DNA from: Taxawa tesnikishii (nom. ined.) | Taxonomy: Eukaryota; Ascomycota; Dothideomycetes; Dothideales | Length of the DNA: 64,000 bases | Assembly (NCBI GenBank): GCA_030247885.1 | Contig: JAPDRO010000006.1 | Location: forward strand, 62,001-126,000 | Direction of reading: 5' to 3' | Shown here: one piece after another, positions 42,294 through 52,411 of the stretch | Layout of the letters: every line of letters begins with the position of its first letter | Position numbering within the stretch: position 1 is the first letter of the stretch | Made by a program: the position numbers and the translations under genes | Notes under the pieces: generated by a model | Told to the model about the DNA's origin: nothing | Seen by the model: only the letters and a program-made list of their open reading frames with translations | The model's database searches: none

Positions 42294-44441
42294 TCAATCC
42301 GTCCTTCTCCTTTTCTTCCGAGTACTCTCAGGCTTCGGCACGCTCTTCTCTCTAACCGCACGTTTCTCCGAGTCCTTACCCCTCGCACCCTGGATGGCCG
42401 CAATGGTACACATGAACCCGTCGTTATGCACACCTCCCACCATCTCATCCTCCGACTCCTGTCGCGCTCCCGGAGTTTCTGAAGCAAGTGCAGCATCGTC
42501 CGTGCTCGGTCGCCTGGATGAAAGCCGTACAGACGCCGGCGGAGGTTGAGTTCTCGGGTCATATTTGTGCGTACGCTTGAGGTGTTCGATGAGCCGTCTT
42601 GGTTCGGGAAAGACAGTCGCGCCTGATCGGCAGTCCGTATGGGGACACTTTAGGGGATCCGGAGGCTGCCAGCCTCGTGGGTTGTGACCTTTCCCAAGGG
42701 GTCTGCCACCGCGCTGTTCCATGTCATTCTCTACTTCCTCGATCTCTTCGTTGCTGTATCCATGCGCCCTGCGAAGGTGTTCCCGGAAGCGAAACCCTTT
42801 GTCGAACGGTTTGATGTGGCGTGGACAGAGTTCGTGAGGGCATACGTAGCCTGCTAGATTTTGTGGCTGGTCGACTTCGTCAGCAGATGACTCCTCTACC
42901 TCCGCCAGGGCTCCAAGTGGTGGGATGGTGTCTGGCTTGTATTCCACAATCTTCAAGCCCTTCTTAGCTTTGTTGCTGGCAAACTCCGGTATCTTGCGGA
43001 AAGTCATACCCTCGCCGAACAAAGCAGTACACCTTTGAGTTGCACGCTCAATGACTTCTGAGTCCCAGCCAGTCATGGCAGCTAAGCCGAGTACTTCGCT
43101 CCAGTCTCGAAGCCCGGTCCGATCGTACCACTCTCCTGACGTACCACTGGCTGAGGAATGGATACTAGATTGCGAGTTTGACCTGCTGCGTGATGTCCTG
43201 GGGTGTGCCTGTCGCTGCTCGACATGATCGCCGTTCTCCGCCGCGACCGCGTTTTCGCCTGTTCCTGCTGACTTCGAGCTTCGGGTACTCCTCTTCAGCT
43301 TGTTCATCTTCGAAGACTGACGATGACGCGCTGAGGCGGATCGTGAGCGAGAGCCTGACTCAGTGCCTGACGCACCCGACTCATCTGATTGATCTCTGTT
43401 AACATAATGTCCTTCCCGATTGTTGTGAAGAGCCACAAGCAGGTCATCGAATTTCGAAAGCATATGCCGCACGGTTGGTTGGAGAAGTTGTCGCGTTCGC
43501 TCTTCATCCGCGCAGAAAACCGGTAGTGAATACGAATCAAGTTCTTCCGCAACCGGCCCCTCGTGGTTGTCGTCTTCTGGTCCTTCTTCCTTCGTCGCTT
43601 GGTCTGTCCCTGCTGGCTGCGCAGAACTTCGTCTCGAGGAGCCCGCATAAGGTGTCGCAGACCTGCTGCGCGAGGGTGCACGACTCGTTGACCGACTGCG
43701 TGATGGTCGGCTGGTAGACGGACTCCGCTCAACCACAGGCTTTTCAACCATAAGCTTCTTCTCTTCCTCTTCCCATTCTCTTGTTTCCCATTGCTCCTTG
43801 ATCCTTCTCTCCAACAATGCACGGATCTCTTCTTCCAAGCCCTGACTTGGTTTCCACTCCTCCTTCCTCTTCACGGTGTATTTATCTAGTCCGTCATCTT
43901 TCCCAGTACCGAACGATTCGTCCCCACGGGGAACTACGTCAGACTCAAGGGGCCATGCTGTCCATTGCTTGTCCGGATACCACGGTATCTTCCCATCCTC
44001 GTCCTTTCGTATCCATTTGCTCTTCCCGTGCCATGGCTTCACATCCTCGGAGAGTTGACGCAATCCCGCTTTGAATGCATGTGCGTTGTATAGATGCACG
44101 CTCAAGTCTTCAGCCCGTACTTGATCCAGATATCCCGCTACTCCTCGCTCATTCTCTGTATACCGCCTCCAGGAGCGTGTTGTGCCGGTGAAGCGGTTTG
44201 GCCGGACCTCGTCATCCAGGTCATGGTGAAGTATTGCTTCGACGTTTTGTTCGCGGTCTGTATCGTAATCTTCTGGAAGTCCTCTCTCTCCCTCTTCCAG
44301 TACTGCTTGGTTATCTGCTATGACGTCTTCTACGATTACTGGGTCCGAAGCATGTGGAGAGGCTATTGGCGAAATTGAGAAATCCGACAGGAACGGAGAT
44401 GATGCTCTTTGCGCAGCCGGATCACCACCAAACAAGGACAT
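42294..44441 (-). CDS. RRN9-domain protein with C-terminal C2H2 fingers
   Basis: Single exon, 715 aa from the start at 44441 (MSLFGGDP); a start seven codons upstream (44462) is possible. The RRN9 domain lies near residues 85-125 (RFTGTTRSWRRYTENERG, then LSVHLYNAHAFK). In yeast, Rrn9 belongs to the UAF complex that drives RNA polymerase I transcription of rDNA. The middle is Arg/Ser-rich (SRSRSTSRAPSRSRS) and disordered. Two C2H2-type fingers follow near residues 555-640 (CPHELCPRH ... HLRRAH; CPHTDCRSG ... HLKRTH), and a basic tail ends KKRRRTD. Yeast Rrn9 lacks such fingers, so this is a filamentous-fungal architecture. No frame break. Confidence 0.82.
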   Translation of the reverse strand: MSLFGGDPAAQRASSPFLSDFSISPIASPHASDPVIVEDVIADNQAVLEEGERGLPEDYDTDREQNVEAILHHDLDDEVRPNRFTGTTRSWRRYTENERGVAGYLDQVRAEDLSVHLYNAHAFKAGLRQLSEDVKPWHGKSKWIRKDEDGKIPWYPDKQWTAWPLESDVVPRGDESFGTGKDDGLDKYTVKRKEEWKPSQGLEEEIRALLERRIKEQWETREWEEEEKKLMVEKPVVERSPSTSRPSRSRSTSRAPSRSRSATPYAGSSRRSSAQPAGTDQATKEEGPEDDNHEGPVAEELDSYSLPVFCADEERTRQLLQPTVRHMLSKFDDLLVALHNNREGHYVNRDQSDESGASGTESGSRSRSASARHRQSSKMNKLKRSTRSSKSAGTGENAVAAENGDHVEQRQAHPRTSRSRSNSQSSIHSSASGTSGEWYDRTGLRDWSEVLGLAAMTGWDSEVIERATQRCTALFGEGMTFRKIPEFASNKAKKGLKIVEYKPDTIPPLGALAEVEESSADEVDQPQNLAGYVCPHELCPRHIKPFDKGFRFREHLRRAHGYSNEEIEEVENDMEQRGGRPLGKGHNPRGWQPPDPLKCPHTDCRSGATVFPEPRRLIEHLKRTHKYDPRTQPPPASVRLSSRRPSTDDAALASETPGARQESEDEMVGGVHNDGFMCTIAAIQGARGKDSEKRAVREKSVPKPESTRKKRRRTD

Positions 44442-44970
44442 CCTGATGCTCGAATATATCAAATCCGAGCTTTGAGTGGCAGAAGTGCGTGCGAATTTTT
44501 AGGTCCATTTGGATTCTGCTAAAAGGTCATGTACCTTTGTCTGGGAGAGGTGAAGTGAAGCCATCGTAGGGTGAAATCGTGGAGAAAGCTTGGCAGTTTG
44601 GCACATTTGCACGTTTCCTCTTCACTTGCAAGAGGAGCTATATGGAGCAGTCCATGGTCTGGTCTTGATTGGTCAAGGCGCTTGAACTGAACGGGACTCT
44701 GACGGGCTCCGTGGCGAACGGCTTCGTGTAGGAGCAGACGATATGTGACGGTTGTCCGCTTACGCAAAACTACAAACGAGAATGAATCGACAAGTGATAT
44801 ATAGTGCCCAGCAGTCCAAGTGTGCTCCTAACGCCTCTCAAAAGCTCCCTTGCAGTCAAGAGAGCCTTCCCGCATGCTTCGTCTCTCCGCTTCCCACGCG
44901 CTCAATAAGACACACGAGAAGATATCTGCTGCATTAATATTATCATAAACCCCCTTTCGGCACGGACAGC
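44442..44970. other. Intergenic, no gene seen
   Basis: About 0.5 kb between the start of the RRN9-domain gene and the stop of the Rab5 gene, both on the minus strand. No convincing frame. Confidence 0.45.
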
Positions 44971-45853
44971 TCAGCAATTGCAGGCGCCTGCTCCGGTCTG
45001 GGTTCCTGGAGCCTCTGATCTGCCGCCCAACTGGACTCCCGGTCTTGCTCCACTCCTCATACCCCGTTGGCTGGCTTGTTCGATGGGCAGCTTCTTCGCA
45101 ATAGCAGTGAAAAGCTCTTTTACGTTTTCCGCCGTCTTTGCACTGGTCTCGAAAAAGAGAAGGTTGGCCTCGTTTGCATACGCCTGTGCATCCTCAGTCG
45201 ATACGGCGCGCTTGTCCGGCTGTTCGGTCACGAGATCGAGCTTGTTTCCGGCAAGTGCGATGATGATGTTCTCGTTCGCCTGTCGTTGGAGTTCCTTCAC
45301 CCACGCCTTTGCCTTGTCCAGAGAAGCCTGTGCATATGATAAGCATGTGCCCACCATTTCCATCCTCTTTCATCGACATACAGCTTGGGTAATGTCGTAT
45401 ACGACAACGGCGCAGTTGGCGTTCCGGTAGTACATGGGCGCAAGCGACTTGTATCTCTCCTGTCCTGCCGTATCCCAGATCTCGAACTTGACGGTTGTGC
45501 TCTCGTCTAGCGCTATTGTTTGGGTGAGGAAGGCGGCTCCGATTGTGGATTCTCGGTAGTCATCGAATTGGTCCTGATAACCTGTAAGCATGCTGATAAA
45601 ACATGGGAGTATAGGAAGGCGTACTTTGACAAAGCGAAGAACGAGCGAACTCTGTGCTTTGTGTCAGCGGTCCAGGCACCAGTAAGCGGCGGAGGTATCG
45701 CAAACCTTTCCAACAGCAGATTCGCCTAGAGCACGTTAACACATAGAGCTTTCGCGTTCCATACAAGGGTGCAGGCATACCGAGGAGAACGAGCTTGAAC
45801 TGCGCGAACCGGGCACCGCCTGGGCGCCCACCTTGCTGCACGCGTGCGGCCAT
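44971..45853 (-). CDS. VPS21: Rab5-type endosomal GTPase (Vps21/Ypt5)
   Basis: Five exons: 45853-45781, 45725-45706 (20 nt), 45651-45625 (27 nt), 45573-45382 and 45327-44971, with introns of 55, 54, 51 and 54 nt; total 669 nt, 222 aa, no frame break. All G-motifs are present: P-loop GESAVGK (on the 20-nt exon), switch [29 protein letters not shown] and ETSAK. The C-terminus GACNC carries the two cysteines for geranylgeranylation. The effector region matches Rab5, which directs early endosome fusion and PI3-kinase recruitment. The third intron's acceptor is the downstream ATCAG|GAC, not the nearer TTACAG, because only that restores the invariant RFVKDQFDDY. Divergent from SAC1, 452 nt apart. 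Confidence 0.95.
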
Positions 45854-46305
45854 GGGTTGTTGTGGCTTTGAAGAATAGGTGTTTGCGGTGTCTGACTTGG
45901 TATAGAATACAAAAGTCAGGATCTGGTTGTCTAAATACTGGCCAGTGTTGTGTGTTTGGTGGGTGATGACGGTTGGTAGAGGTGAATGCAAGCAGTGCCA
46001 GTGTCAGTGTCAGTGTCAGTGTCAGTGTCAGTGTCAGTGACCCAGCGACGCAGGGCAACGCCGTGTAACGGAAGATGCCGGCCTTTCTTCAGCTTGCGCC
46101 TGGCCTCAGCGGTGTCAACGTCATGCGCCAAGAGGACAAATGTTTACGAAGCCCTGTCTGTTCGACACTCGCATTATCAACACCCGTCCTCGAGGCTTGA
46201 AGGTGCTTTAGATTCCGCTCAGATCTCAGCTTTGTATTGCTATAGGCTATCGTAAACACCGTCGAGTCTGTTCCATCGCTGCCGTCGCTGTCGACCGCGG
46301 GCAAG
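45854..46305. promoter_or_regulatory. Shared divergent promoter of Rab5 and SAC1
   Basis: 452 nt between two divergent starts, so both promoters overlap here. It contains the GTGTCA hexamer array. No TATA box is evident. Whether the two genes are co-regulated is not shown. Confidence 0.5.
46001..46039. repeat. GTGTCA hexamer tandem repeat
   Basis: Six perfect copies (46001-46036) plus partial flanking units, in the divergent Rab5/SAC1 promoter. The unit reads TGACAC on the other strand. Confidence 0.93.
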
Positions 46306-48501
46306 ATGAGTGCATCCCTGCCATTCAGGGATATCAACGTCCATGCGTCTCCCTCTTACTATGCCTTCTCATCACCTTCCGCGCCCTCCGCGCCTACACT
46401 GGTTGTTGAGAGACCATCTGGCGATCTCAGACTGAACGATGGCAAGTTGCTGGGCGGACAAAGGGTGTCCAGCATCCAAGGCATCCTGGGTATCATTAGT
46501 CTGCGGCTGGGTAAGACGACTAAATTACTTCTTTGTGTGAACAGGCTAACGCTTGGCAGACAAGTATGTTGTGGTTATTACAAAGTCCCAGCCTATGGGC
46601 AGGTTGAAGGGCCACACGATCTACAGAATCGTCTCTACAGAGTTTCTGCCGCTACGTGAGCGTCAAGTGCGCGATCCTGATGAAGACACTATGCTATCGC
46701 TTGTCAAGGACCTTCTCAAGAATGGTCCAATGTACTATTCCTACTCATTTGATCTGACCAACAGTTTCCAACGGCAAGCCGAGATCGATCCTTCTGCACC
46801 CTTGTGGCAAAGAGCGGACGACCGCTTCTTCTGGAACCGCTTCATCCAGTCTGATCTGATTGACTTCCGGAATGGCAGCGCGTCGCGCAGACTATCTCAA
46901 GGATCACAGCCTGGAGTGGACCCGTTCATTCTTCCGGTCATGTTCGGCATGCTTCGAATCACCAACACTTCGGTCAAGGGCACGCCACTTGCCTTCACTC
47001 TTATTACGAGACGATCAAGGCACAGGGCCGGTACCCGTTATTTGTCAAGAGGTGTCGACGAACGAGGAAACGTTTCCAACTTCAACGAAACCGAGATGAT
47101 CGTCATACTGAACGACAACCAGTCGAGCGGCATGACTACCTTTGCCGGCGATGGGGGCTTTCAGAGTGGCAAGAATGCCGGTCGTGAAACGCAGGTCCTA
47201 TCGTATGTCCAAACCAGAGGAAGCGTACCGGTGTACTGGACAGAGATCAACACATTGAAATACACCCCCGTCTGGAAGTTCGTAATGTGGAGTCAGCCGT
47301 TGGCGCGGCCAAGTTACATTTCGACGAACAGATACGATTGTATGGTGACAATTACCTGGTCAACCTCGTCAACCAGAAAGGACGGGAGAAGCGGGTCAAG
47401 GATGCATATGAACAGATGGTCAAGATTCTTGTCGATTCGCCCCATGAAGACACCGAAGCAGGCCGCCGAACCAGAGAAGAATTTCATATTTTGGAGCCAA
47501 AAGGTCGCAGACATGAGATGGATCGCCTGCACTACGTGTATTTCGATTTCCACAACGAGACGAAGGGCCTGAAATGGCACCGGGCACAGCTCTTGTTGGA
47601 CGAGCTTAAGCCTGCTCTGGAGGCTCAGCAGTACTACCGTGGTGTCGACATGCCAGACGGCAGGGTAGACGTACAAAACCGGCAGACCTCGGTTGTCCGA
47701 ACAAACTGCATGGATTGCTTGGACCGGACCAACGTCGTACAGTCTATGCTCGGCCGCTGGACGCTAACCCGCATGCTGACGGACTTGGGCATCATTCCTC
47801 CTGGAACGACAGCCCAAGACGATGCCGCCTTTGAACACCTGTTCCGCAACGTCTGGGCGGACAATGCTGATGTTGTCAGTAAATCTTACTCTGGTACTGG
47901 CGCGTTGAAGACGGATTTCACCCGCACAGGCAACAGGACCAAAGCCGGTGCACTGCAGGATCTCAACAACTCCTGCACGCGCTACGTACGGAACAACTTC
48001 CTAGATGGTCCAAGGCAAGATGGCTTCGATCTGTTCCTTGGCGCTTACATCCCTGATTCCTCCGGCTTGGGCAGCGCACGCCAGTTTGCGGACACCAGAC
48101 CTTTGTTTATCCAAGCAGTGCCGTACATTTTGGCCGCGTGTCTCTTCTTCGTTCTCGTCTCGCTCTTCACCACGCGGATGCCTGACGCTACAGTATGGCC
48201 GCTGAGGGTCTTTGTCATGCTATGCCTTGTAGGTGCAATCTGGGCTGGAAGGTTCATCTGGCTGCATGGAACGCTCTACGTACGTATCCTGCTCACGCCC
48301 AAGATGAGAAGCGCTGGCTAACCGAAGCAGGTGAACTGGCCGAAGCTCAACACACCAGCGTGGGCCATCGAGAGCTATCAAGATGCATTGGAACGTGTCG
48401 GTAAAGACCCGGTCATCGGGTCGCTGGTACACAAGCACGGACGTGGTAGAAGCGATGTGAAGCTCGGGTATATGGAAGAGGGCAAGAAGCGCATAGAGTA
48501 A
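46306..48501 (+). CDS. SAC1: SAC1 phosphoinositide phosphatase
   Basis: Exons 46306-46510, 46560-48279 and 48331-48501, with introns of 49 and 51 nt. The SAC domain carries the catalytic P-loop RTNCMDCLDRTNVVQ (Cys-x5-Arg). Near the end are two hydrophobic segments (VPYILAACLFFVLVSLF and the segment just after it), and the cytosolic tail WPKLNTPAWAIESY is the usual end of the family. Sac1 removes mainly the 4-phosphate from PI4P in the ER and Golgi. One frame break at the C run 47265-47269: spliced length 2096 nt is one short of 699 codons, and the conserved KYTP-LEVRNVESAVGAA passes through it. Divergent from the Rab5 gene. Confidence 0.92.
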
Positions 48502-48678
48502 TGAAGGGGCGTGTGAATAGATTGCGTTCGAAACGTCATCACCGGATGGTATCTGAGTATCTGCCACGCGAACAGACCCTTTCCTCTCACGGCATCTCAG
48601 GTCACAATGCGTTTGGCGTTTATCAATCCAATACACCGTGCTCTGTTGCTACAAATCCTTATCGTTTCAAAATTCCAC

Positions 48679-49160
48679 CTCAATCGCCTCTCCACATGAC
48701 CTTAGCGTCTATAGTCATCTCCATACCCATACCGGGCCGGACAACAACATTGATGTGTTTGCCCTCCTTGAGAAGCCGGATAATCTTCCAAATTCAACAA
48801 CGCAGAAAGCGGACGCGCTGTATGTCTCTACAAGGGCGAAACTCACTCGTACCGGCAACGATAGAACTGAGCTAACAATGTGCAGAGAAAGGCTCGATGG
48901 TTGAATCCAACAGAAGCGATGCAGTGGATGGTTTCGATATTGTCTTTTCACCAGTTGCCGCTCGACTTGGCCCAGTATAAATCTCGTATTATGGGACCAG
49001 TTGTTTCTTCATTCCTGTTGTGCTCGTGGGTCACCCAGACATTATTCTGAGCTCGAAAGGCCTTCTGATACCGTTTGAGTTCCCGTCGGAACTGCACATC
49101 GAAGCGCGCCTTTTCCTTTGCCAGCGCGGCGTTCAGCATTCACTCACTCCGTTCATCTCT
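48679..49160 (-). CDS. Unassigned gene, exons not resolved
   Basis: Two protein-like stretches on the minus strand. One begins at 49139 (MLNAALAKEKARFDVQFRRE) and runs 63 residues to a stop at 48948; it is charged and helical. It may extend upstream (MNGVSE) with one missing base. The other, near 48790-48679, reads LLKEGKHINVVVRPGMGMEM and ends at MWRGD. Neither belongs to a family I can name. Between them I cannot place a single convincing intron, so they may be two exons of one gene or separate. The plus strand has competing frames over the same stretch. Confidence 0.3.
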
Positions 49161-49383
49161 TCCTGCAAAAGAGTGAACGGTCTATTCCACCTTGGTCCTT
49201 GTAAGCAGTCAAAGCTGTTGAGTTTCTGATCCACTCCAAAACAACATCTTCCGATTGTGTGTTCCGCTGCCTAGATTCCGACCGCCTCCAGGAAGTGCAA
49301 AAATCCTTCTGACATACGTCCGAAAGGTTGATTATATCCTTTGGATAACAAAAAGTGGTGATCCCCTCATCAACAAAAAGTCA

Positions 49384-49475
49384 CTCTCCCTCGGGGAATC
49401 GAACCCCGGTCTCCCGCGCTTGCTGGCAGACTAGCTGATGACAAGCGGAAATCATGACCACTAGACCAAGGAAGA
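49384..49475 (-). tRNA. tRNA-Asp (anticodon GTC) with 20-nt intron
   Basis: On the minus strand the acceptor arms TCTTCCT and AGGGAGA pair fully (one G-T), with discriminator G at 49384. D-arm GTCTAGTGGTCATGA, anticodon stem TCCGC/GCGGG with loop TTGTCA-C, and T-arm CGGGG-TTCGATT-CCCCG are all present. The loop is interrupted after position 37 by a 20-nt intron (49419-49438), the canonical place for nuclear tRNA introns. Identity follows from the GTC anticodon and close match to fungal tRNA-Asp. The AT-rich stretch with TTTTT just beyond the 3' end (49375-49380) would serve as the RNA polymerase III terminator. Confidence 0.93.
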
Positions 49476-50582
49476 ATTTGGCGTTGGACACCACTTGGTT
49501 ACTGGAAGCCAACGTTGACCAACAATGTTATAAGCTTTCACTCGCCAAGACAAACCGTCTAGAGGCGAATCCTATCGCACAGCTGCGATCTGATCTTTCA
49601 TCTACTCCTAACACATCGCAGGCTCTCCCGTCGCTCGTTCGCCCATCGTTCTGGCTACAACAAGCCTTCGGCGAGCTTGATCTAGTTCTGCATTGCCGAA
49701 GTATTATGGGGGCTTTTGAGGATGCTTCTGCTCTTTCATTCCGCCACCTTTGCTCACCCTTGGAGGTCGTTGTCTTGACACAGCGCGCTGACCGCAGCGC
49801 CTCACGCCAGTCCTTCGGACCCTAAGAGTCCCGCTTTTGAGTTGGGGTTGAACTCACAACCCACACAGTCGCTCTGACTTGTCTGTGTGTCCGTTTGTAC
49901 GTAGCACTGTTTGTGTAACCGTAGAGGCAAATCTCCTGGGCGGTCATGGAGGTCATGGCGGTCACGAGCGAAACGGCAGCAGCCACATGGCAAAGTCAAT
50001 GCCGAGGCTGAATCAAATCCCGAACGAATGGCAACCGCGCCTTCTTCCCTTCGCCACATTTCTGTGTTCTGCGTCTAGGGATGCTAAGAATGGAAGCGAA
50101 ATTGGCTTTTCGTATTGGCAGTCACGTAAGACGTCGAATCCGTGTCCGCCAAGAGAAACACGCTCGATCGACCCCGCTATTCCTGTGTGTTGCACACGGG
50201 AAAAGGTCATGCGAGCTTTTTGGCGACGTGATCTAGATCCATACCCAAAAGAGGAAGCTGGGCCAAGTCAAAACCAGCGAAACGGTTAGGTTTGTTTACT
50301 TATCGGAGTTCTCAGCTGCTCTTAAAGGGTTTAGAACCCTTTGGCGCCAGCCCCGACCGTTTCCTGTATACCCTTGGCACTTTGCCATGGCGCACTATTC
50401 AGGTGTTTAAGATGTCGTGTGGGCCCCCGTGAGCGGCGTTGCTGAGGTTTGAGATTTGGCAAGAGTGACACGCCTTGCGTTATTTGCTTCCTTCTATTCG
50501 GATAAGTACATGATCGAAGCCCTTCTCGGATTTCGGTTCTCTTCGATCTTCAAAGCAGTTTTGGCTCGGTTGCGCCGCGGAA
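49476..50582. other. Intergenic, no supported gene
   Basis: About 1.1 kb with plus-strand frames (49454-49825, 49879-50289) that have no start context, signature or splice logic. I treat them as chance. Confidence 0.4.
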
Positions 50583-51219
50583 ATGTACATCTTCAATTTC
50601 CTTCTATTAGCGGTGTACATAGTTCTCGTGGTTGCATCGCCGATAACGAGAAGCGACGAGGTCGAGGTAAGCACAAAACTTTCAATACATTGCATTCCGC
50701 TGCAAGTGCTAATGACGCGGCAGAGAGAAGACAATACACAGGTGAATATTGCACAACAGTCCAGATCCGGGCATTAATACTAACCATTTGCCGTCCAAGA
50801 CCGCTAGGCTAGGCCGCCGAATAACTTCCAGCTCATCAACCACACCGGCCGACTTGCCATCCTGCTCCGCCGACAGCGTAACCGGCTACCGCGCGCAATC
50901 CTATCACCGCTACTTCTCCGGAACCGCCTTCATCAAACACATGGGCGGCGCAACCGTGGGCGCACTCCGCACCTTTTCCGCAGACACGTTCAGCTCCTGC
51001 GATGCGTTGGCGCAATGCGGCCGGACGACGGGCTACGGCAACGCGAACTCATTCCAACTGTTTTATCGGCAACACGCGCAGGCCTGGACGTGTCTGCCGT
51101 ATAACAGCAGCGAGAGCGGTGGCGTGGAGACGATTAGTAAGGATAGGCTGAAGGACGAGGACGTGGGGAATGTGTATGGGTTTACGAGTTTGAATCTTTG
51201 GGAGCCGGCGCATCTCTGA
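50583..51219 (+). CDS. Small secreted protein with four mature cysteines
   Basis: Exons 50583-50666, 50724-50741 (18 nt) and 50800-51219; 522 nt, 173 aa. The first exon encodes a clear signal peptide (MYIFNFLLLAVYIVLVVASP). The 18-nt exon (REDNTQ) is flanked by GT-AG introns of 57 and 58 nt; skipping it also keeps the frame, so two forms are possible. The mature part has four Cys (LPSCS, SSCDA, AQCGR, WTCLP), enough for two disulfides, and Gly/Ser/Tyr-rich text. No family recognised. Size, secretion and Cys content fit a small secreted protein or candidate effector. The last intron has a textbook TACTAAC branch point. Confidence 0.68.
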
Positions 51220-52192
51220 TGGATAGTGGCGAGACCTGAGAGTTGAGCATTGGGCGTTGGGTCTTTTTCCCCTGGCATGATTGCATGAGCATCCTGCATG
51301 GTGTTGCATCTGGTGTGGAGTTATGAGAATGGGATGATGTTAACGAATAGATTCCCTCCACAAATGAGAACGGCGTCCAGTCAAGTACCGAGATGGTCCG
51401 TCCGTCAGTTCATTCACGGAGACTGATTTTGTGGAGCGCAGTACGCTTCAGTTTCCCGGTGAGTGTTGTTCGCACACCCGGCTTGCCGCATTCGGAGGTC
51501 GCAGCCCTTGTATCGAAGACGAGCATGGGTCTTCCTTCATGACGCCGCGTGGATCTCCGGCCCGGATATTGCGAATTCCTCTCACACTTTGACGTGCAGA
51601 CTTGCATACAGACTGCGCTGCATCATACTCATGCAAGATGCGTGTAGCGCGGTATTGCCTCCGAAGCTTGATTGCGCCTGCGGAAGTGGTAAACCTTGCC
51701 GGGCAAGATCGTAACGGGTTAACATCGTGCATGGAAACCCATGTTTGCCTAAGTCAACATCACGAGATACCCACCCGGGATGCGATTTCCGGGATCTCGT
51801 CAAGGCTCTGCGTTGGGAAGCATCAAGGATGTAATAGGCATGATGGGACGATATTTGATGCGATGGACTGATCCTCCAACTAAGTATGAAGTCTGCTCTG
51901 CAGCGCTAAGATACAAGAAGAAATCGAAGAAGCAATGGACAATCGAGCGATCGCTACGTTTGAAGATATCGGCCGTTACCAGAGAACCCCACACAAAACT
52001 CCGATAAACAATTTCGACTTCCTTTATCCAACACCTTCCCGCCCCAACACCAGAAGACGAATGACCCTCAGAGAGGATATCGAGATGACAAATTCCGTCA
52101 ACCGGATTAGACTGAGCATCGCTGAAGAAGCGCAATGGGCGTGCAGAGTGTGATGAAGCCTTGAAAGGCGGATGATGGATGATCGCCCCGCT
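51220..52192. other. Intergenic, no supported gene
   Basis: About 1 kb; competing short frames on both strands (for example 51800-52135 minus). Nothing convincing. Confidence 0.4.
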
Positions 52193-52411
52193 TCATCTCA
52201 ATCTTCGGACTCCGTTGATGCTCGATGAGTGTGCATCGATTGGCGAGGGTGGCGGCGCAGGCGTCTCGTCCCTCTTGGCGATCCGGATAGTGAGGTTGTT
52301 GCGCGGGTGTGATGCAGATGCCTTGAAGGCTTTGTGGAGGTCCTCATGTGTGAAGGAGTCAGCCCTGGGGAGAGGGTTGCGGTAGGCTGGAGATGGCAGT
52401 GTGGAAGTCAT
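52193..52411 (-). CDS. Possible small 72-aa protein
   Basis: An ATG-started frame of 72 codons with C/G-ending codons throughout, unlike the surrounding sequence. Text is Pro/Ser-rich with a helical middle (HEDLHKAFKASA) and a basic end. No signal peptide, no family. The composition favours a real small gene, but a chance frame cannot be excluded. Confidence 0.4.
   Translation of the reverse strand: MTSTLPSPAYRNPLPRADSFTHEDLHKAFKASASHPRNNLTIRIAKRDETPAPPPSPIDAHSSSINGVRRLR

Noticed and set aside
46001-46039. CRISPR-like array
   Set aside because: Direct hexamer repeat without spacers in a fungal promoter; a simple tandem repeat.
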